From: Parapristionchus giblindavisi
Lineage: Eukaryota > Nematoda > Chromadorea > Rhabditida > Diplogasteridae
DNA length: 64,000 bases
Reading direction: 5' to 3'
Assembly (NCBI GenBank): GCA_943737045.1
Contig: CALSFV010000368.1
Coordinates: 186,001-250,000, forward strand
This document shows positions 61,601-64,000 of this stretch, piece by piece (the stretch's first letter is position 1; each line of letters opens with the position of its first letter). The translations under genes were made by a program, and so were the position numbers. The notes beneath the pieces are model-generated. The model did no database searches. It had not been told where the DNA came from and was given only the letters and a program-made list of their open reading frames with translations.

Positions 61601-63957
61601 CCTACTTCTGATAGAACCTTTAATCAAATCACATTATTGATTTATCATTTATGATTACCGTACCTCACTCATTCTCTTGCCTACTGTATCTCCTTTAGCT
61701 CCATATTCATCAGCATGTTTAGTTACTGTTTGCCATTCATGAATCATAAGATAAGAAGAGTCAACACCTAAAGAAGAAGAATGAATGTATAACTAGGATA
61801 TATAGAATACCTATTGATAGTACAAGGAATGGAACTACACATAGAATAGAAGAGAATCTCATTCCACATAAGAACATTATTGATAGAGCTGTTGCTGTTG
61901 CAAGAATTGGAGTGATACAAGCAGTAACAGCTAGGATAATCTGATATGGTCAATACGGTATTAGATCGAAAGATATATGTTACGATTGTCATTCTTACCT
62001 TGAAATAGTTATCCTGATGCATATAACATGCTCTTGTCATTACAGTTATACACGAAACACAACACATTATAATGAAACCAACGACCTTGAGAAGAACAAT
62101 CAATAGATAGTCAAGTACAGTACGACTTACCAGATACGGTAGCATGATTTTTCCACCACGGAGCATTTCCTCTTCTACATATGTTTGAGAAAATACATAT
62201 ATTTTGATCAAATCGTTATCGTAATTACTGTAATGGGCAAATTTTTGATTTATCAATCGATATCGATCATGGACGTACTTCATGAACTTATCGACTATTT
62301 TCATTTCGAATTCTTTGACCCTTCTATCAGTCCATCCATATTTCTGTTCTGCTCTTAACAATGCAGCAATCATTTGAACACTCTTGACATTTGTCACTCT
62401 AAATGTACCATTGTTGATTCTTTCAAGTGATATGATATACAACTAACGATCGTCGAGATACAGTAACATTTCCTTGTTGTTCACTACTCAATAAGTGTGA
62501 TGTATCATCATTATCATCTTCATCTTCATCGTCATTTCCATCTTCTCCATATATTTTAGTACCAAAGAAATTGGGCTGAAATACTATATTGAAGAGAGAA
62601 TGAAGATAAGATTGATCTTACTTGTAAACTGAATGAAGTACCCAATACTTTACTAATTGGATATGATAGATTTATTCTACCTGTGTTGAGACCTTGTTCA
62701 TGCACTTTCATTCCTCCCTATTTGATCGATTTATTTATTGAACTTTAGTAATGGACTTACAGCAAATTGTCGAATAGGTTCATTAGCTAGACAGAAACTA
62801 TGACAGAATTCATAGAAACTTTGATCAGTTCCAGTAGATTCATCATGGAGGGTTATATTAGTGGAGGCATAATTGATTACCTATATCATTCATTCTTTAT
62901 ACATCATTGTATAGTATAGAGTACCTTTAAGAATTCATCCAAATATTCACTTCGTATCATACTCCCATTATCTTTTGCAACACCAAATATATAAGTAGAT
63001 ACGGGTTGACCATGAGAAGCGAAGAATTGAGAAAATCTCTGATTGAAATTAAGAGATCAATAGATTCTTTCATCGGTTATACTACGTCATGGGGTATTTC
63101 TCCTATCTATTAAATGGTTTCATCATATTTTAGATAGATGATTGATTTATTGAGTAAAAAGAGATAGAAAGAGGTTAAAGAAGGACTAAAGACAACTATG
63201 ACTCATATGATCCCTCTTACATTGAAGGCCATCTAATGAATACATTCAAATCATTCAATACAATCACTTTCAAAGAGTATCAAACCAATCGATTGAATAG
63301 AACTATTATTCGATCGATCGATTGATTCATAAATGAATAATTACCTCAAATTCATAATTAGCTCGTGCACCATATGGAGTATAACCCGTTATGTCATTTT
63401 GTTGTCTGAAATGAAGATAGTATTGAGGGAATGAGGAGAGAATAGAGAATGAATGAATGTGTAAGATGGAGAGTCTAGACAAGGCTAGGGACTGACAATA
63501 AGAGATTGTTTAAGATTGAGAGAAGGTAGACAAGGGCACTGATTGAGTACAAAAAGAGAAAGTGAATGATTAAGTGTTAAACTATTCAAGAATATAGATG
63601 AAACAACTCACGGAGTAAAGAATATTTTGATTATTCCGAGTGAAGAAATAAATAGAACAATAAATATGGCTATCCATGAATGTCTTGCAATGATAAAACC
63701 CCATTTACGATATAGATCTATTATGAATTTCACGAATTTCGGTCCTAAATTAAGGAATTTTAAATAATTAAAAATTATTTGTAAATGCGCGGGCTTGGAC
63801 ACTTGTCTCAAGACTCGAATTATTGGAAGAATACGTACCTTCGTCTTCTTTTCCATATATATCTTTAATAGATTTCGCTCCAATAAGTACAGATGGTCGT
63901 TTATTTTGAATAGGTCGACTTGGTTCTCGTGTTGGTCCCTCTATTGGTGTATCAATA
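58282..63957 (-). CDS. Patched-related (PTR) protein with sterol-sensing-type domain, 5' partial
   Basis: Multi-pass RND-superfamily membrane protein of the nematode patched-related group, thought to act in sterol or lipid transport and in moulting or endocytosis. The first exon in the window starts at an acceptor (ttttcag) at 63957, so the N-terminus lies beyond the edge. It begins with a cytosolic segment (SIDTPIEGPTREPSRPIQN), then TM1 (ARHSWIAIFIVLFISSLGII). A large extracellular loop follows. The first membrane block includes FLVLSIGVDSSYLMIHEW and SCLTNLFADLVGCF. A second extracellular loop follows (SIVTVVIDEPGNFTHPERLK, GSWGPTGTKYFARDYQSF, FLRWSEYVFWGGFVHTKN). The second block reads SILGALVCMGLVCFLFLNNW, then MIISIGFSVDIPAHVSYHYY and AFPAVQAATSTILCVCSLLF. 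The basic tail (PKRSTRPRISPRNRANQPTR) ends DVPDRPDV with TAA at 58282-58284. The Asp residues in IGVD and FSVD match the conserved RND positions. Which ptr gene it corresponds to is not determined. Confidence 0.88.
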
Positions 63958-64000
63958 CTGAAAATGGAATATATCATTCATTATTTCTTCTCTTATTTCG

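Overview
This is nuclear DNA from a eukaryote, almost certainly a nematode that is not a close Caenorhabditis relative. The genes have many short introns (often 40-150 bases). Several products are typical of nematodes: a cuticle collagen with an N-terminal membrane anchor, a patched-related (PTR) protein, a small single-domain tyrosine phosphatase, and a Cys-loop anion-type channel. No species call is made. The sequence is AT-rich, with much purine/pyrimidine microsatellite DNA and short dispersed motifs (GATCTTTGATC, TACGGTA, ATTG repeats) concentrated in introns.

Layout. (1) 0.9-10.25 kb, + strand: RhoGEF (DH-PH plus C-terminal coiled coil); one intron holds a 5'-truncated LINE and a 1.8-kb palindromic element. 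(2) 10.4-12.7 kb: two copies of a terminal-inverted-repeat element carrying a tRNA-like segment, then an intact tRNA-Ser(GCT). (3) 13.6-16.5 kb, +: multi-pass membrane protein of unknown function with a foldback element in an intron. (4) 16.5-19.8 kb: no gene seen. (5) 19.8-24.0 kb, +: secreted flavin amine oxidase with a long Ser/Thr/Pro-rich repeat tail. (6) 24.3-26.2 kb, -: tyrosine phosphatase. (7) 26.4-27.7 kb, -: cuticle collagen. (8) 29.5-36.3 kb, +: PP2A B55 regulatory subunit (sur-6 type) with a third foldback element in an intron. (9) 37.7-38.4 kb, -: small unidentified gene. (10) 39.3-52.9 kb, -: B-box/coiled-coil/NHL (TRIM-NHL type) gene. (11) 50.1-52.4 kb, +: a complete Cys-loop ligand-gated channel gene lying inside the first large intron of gene 10 on the opposite strand. 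(12) 53-58 kb: GGGAGA-rich repeats, a perfect 58-bp palindrome, a second member of the palindromic element family, and a 16-bp tandem repeat. (13) 58.3-64 kb, -: patched-related transporter-like protein whose 5' end runs off the window.

The genes look like independent eukaryotic loci, not an operon or pathway. The most unusual content is the set of inverted-repeat elements, at least three of which sit in introns, the strand-coupled intron motifs, and the nested channel gene. Exon boundaries were deduced by hand from reading frame and GT/AG signals and should be read as approximate.
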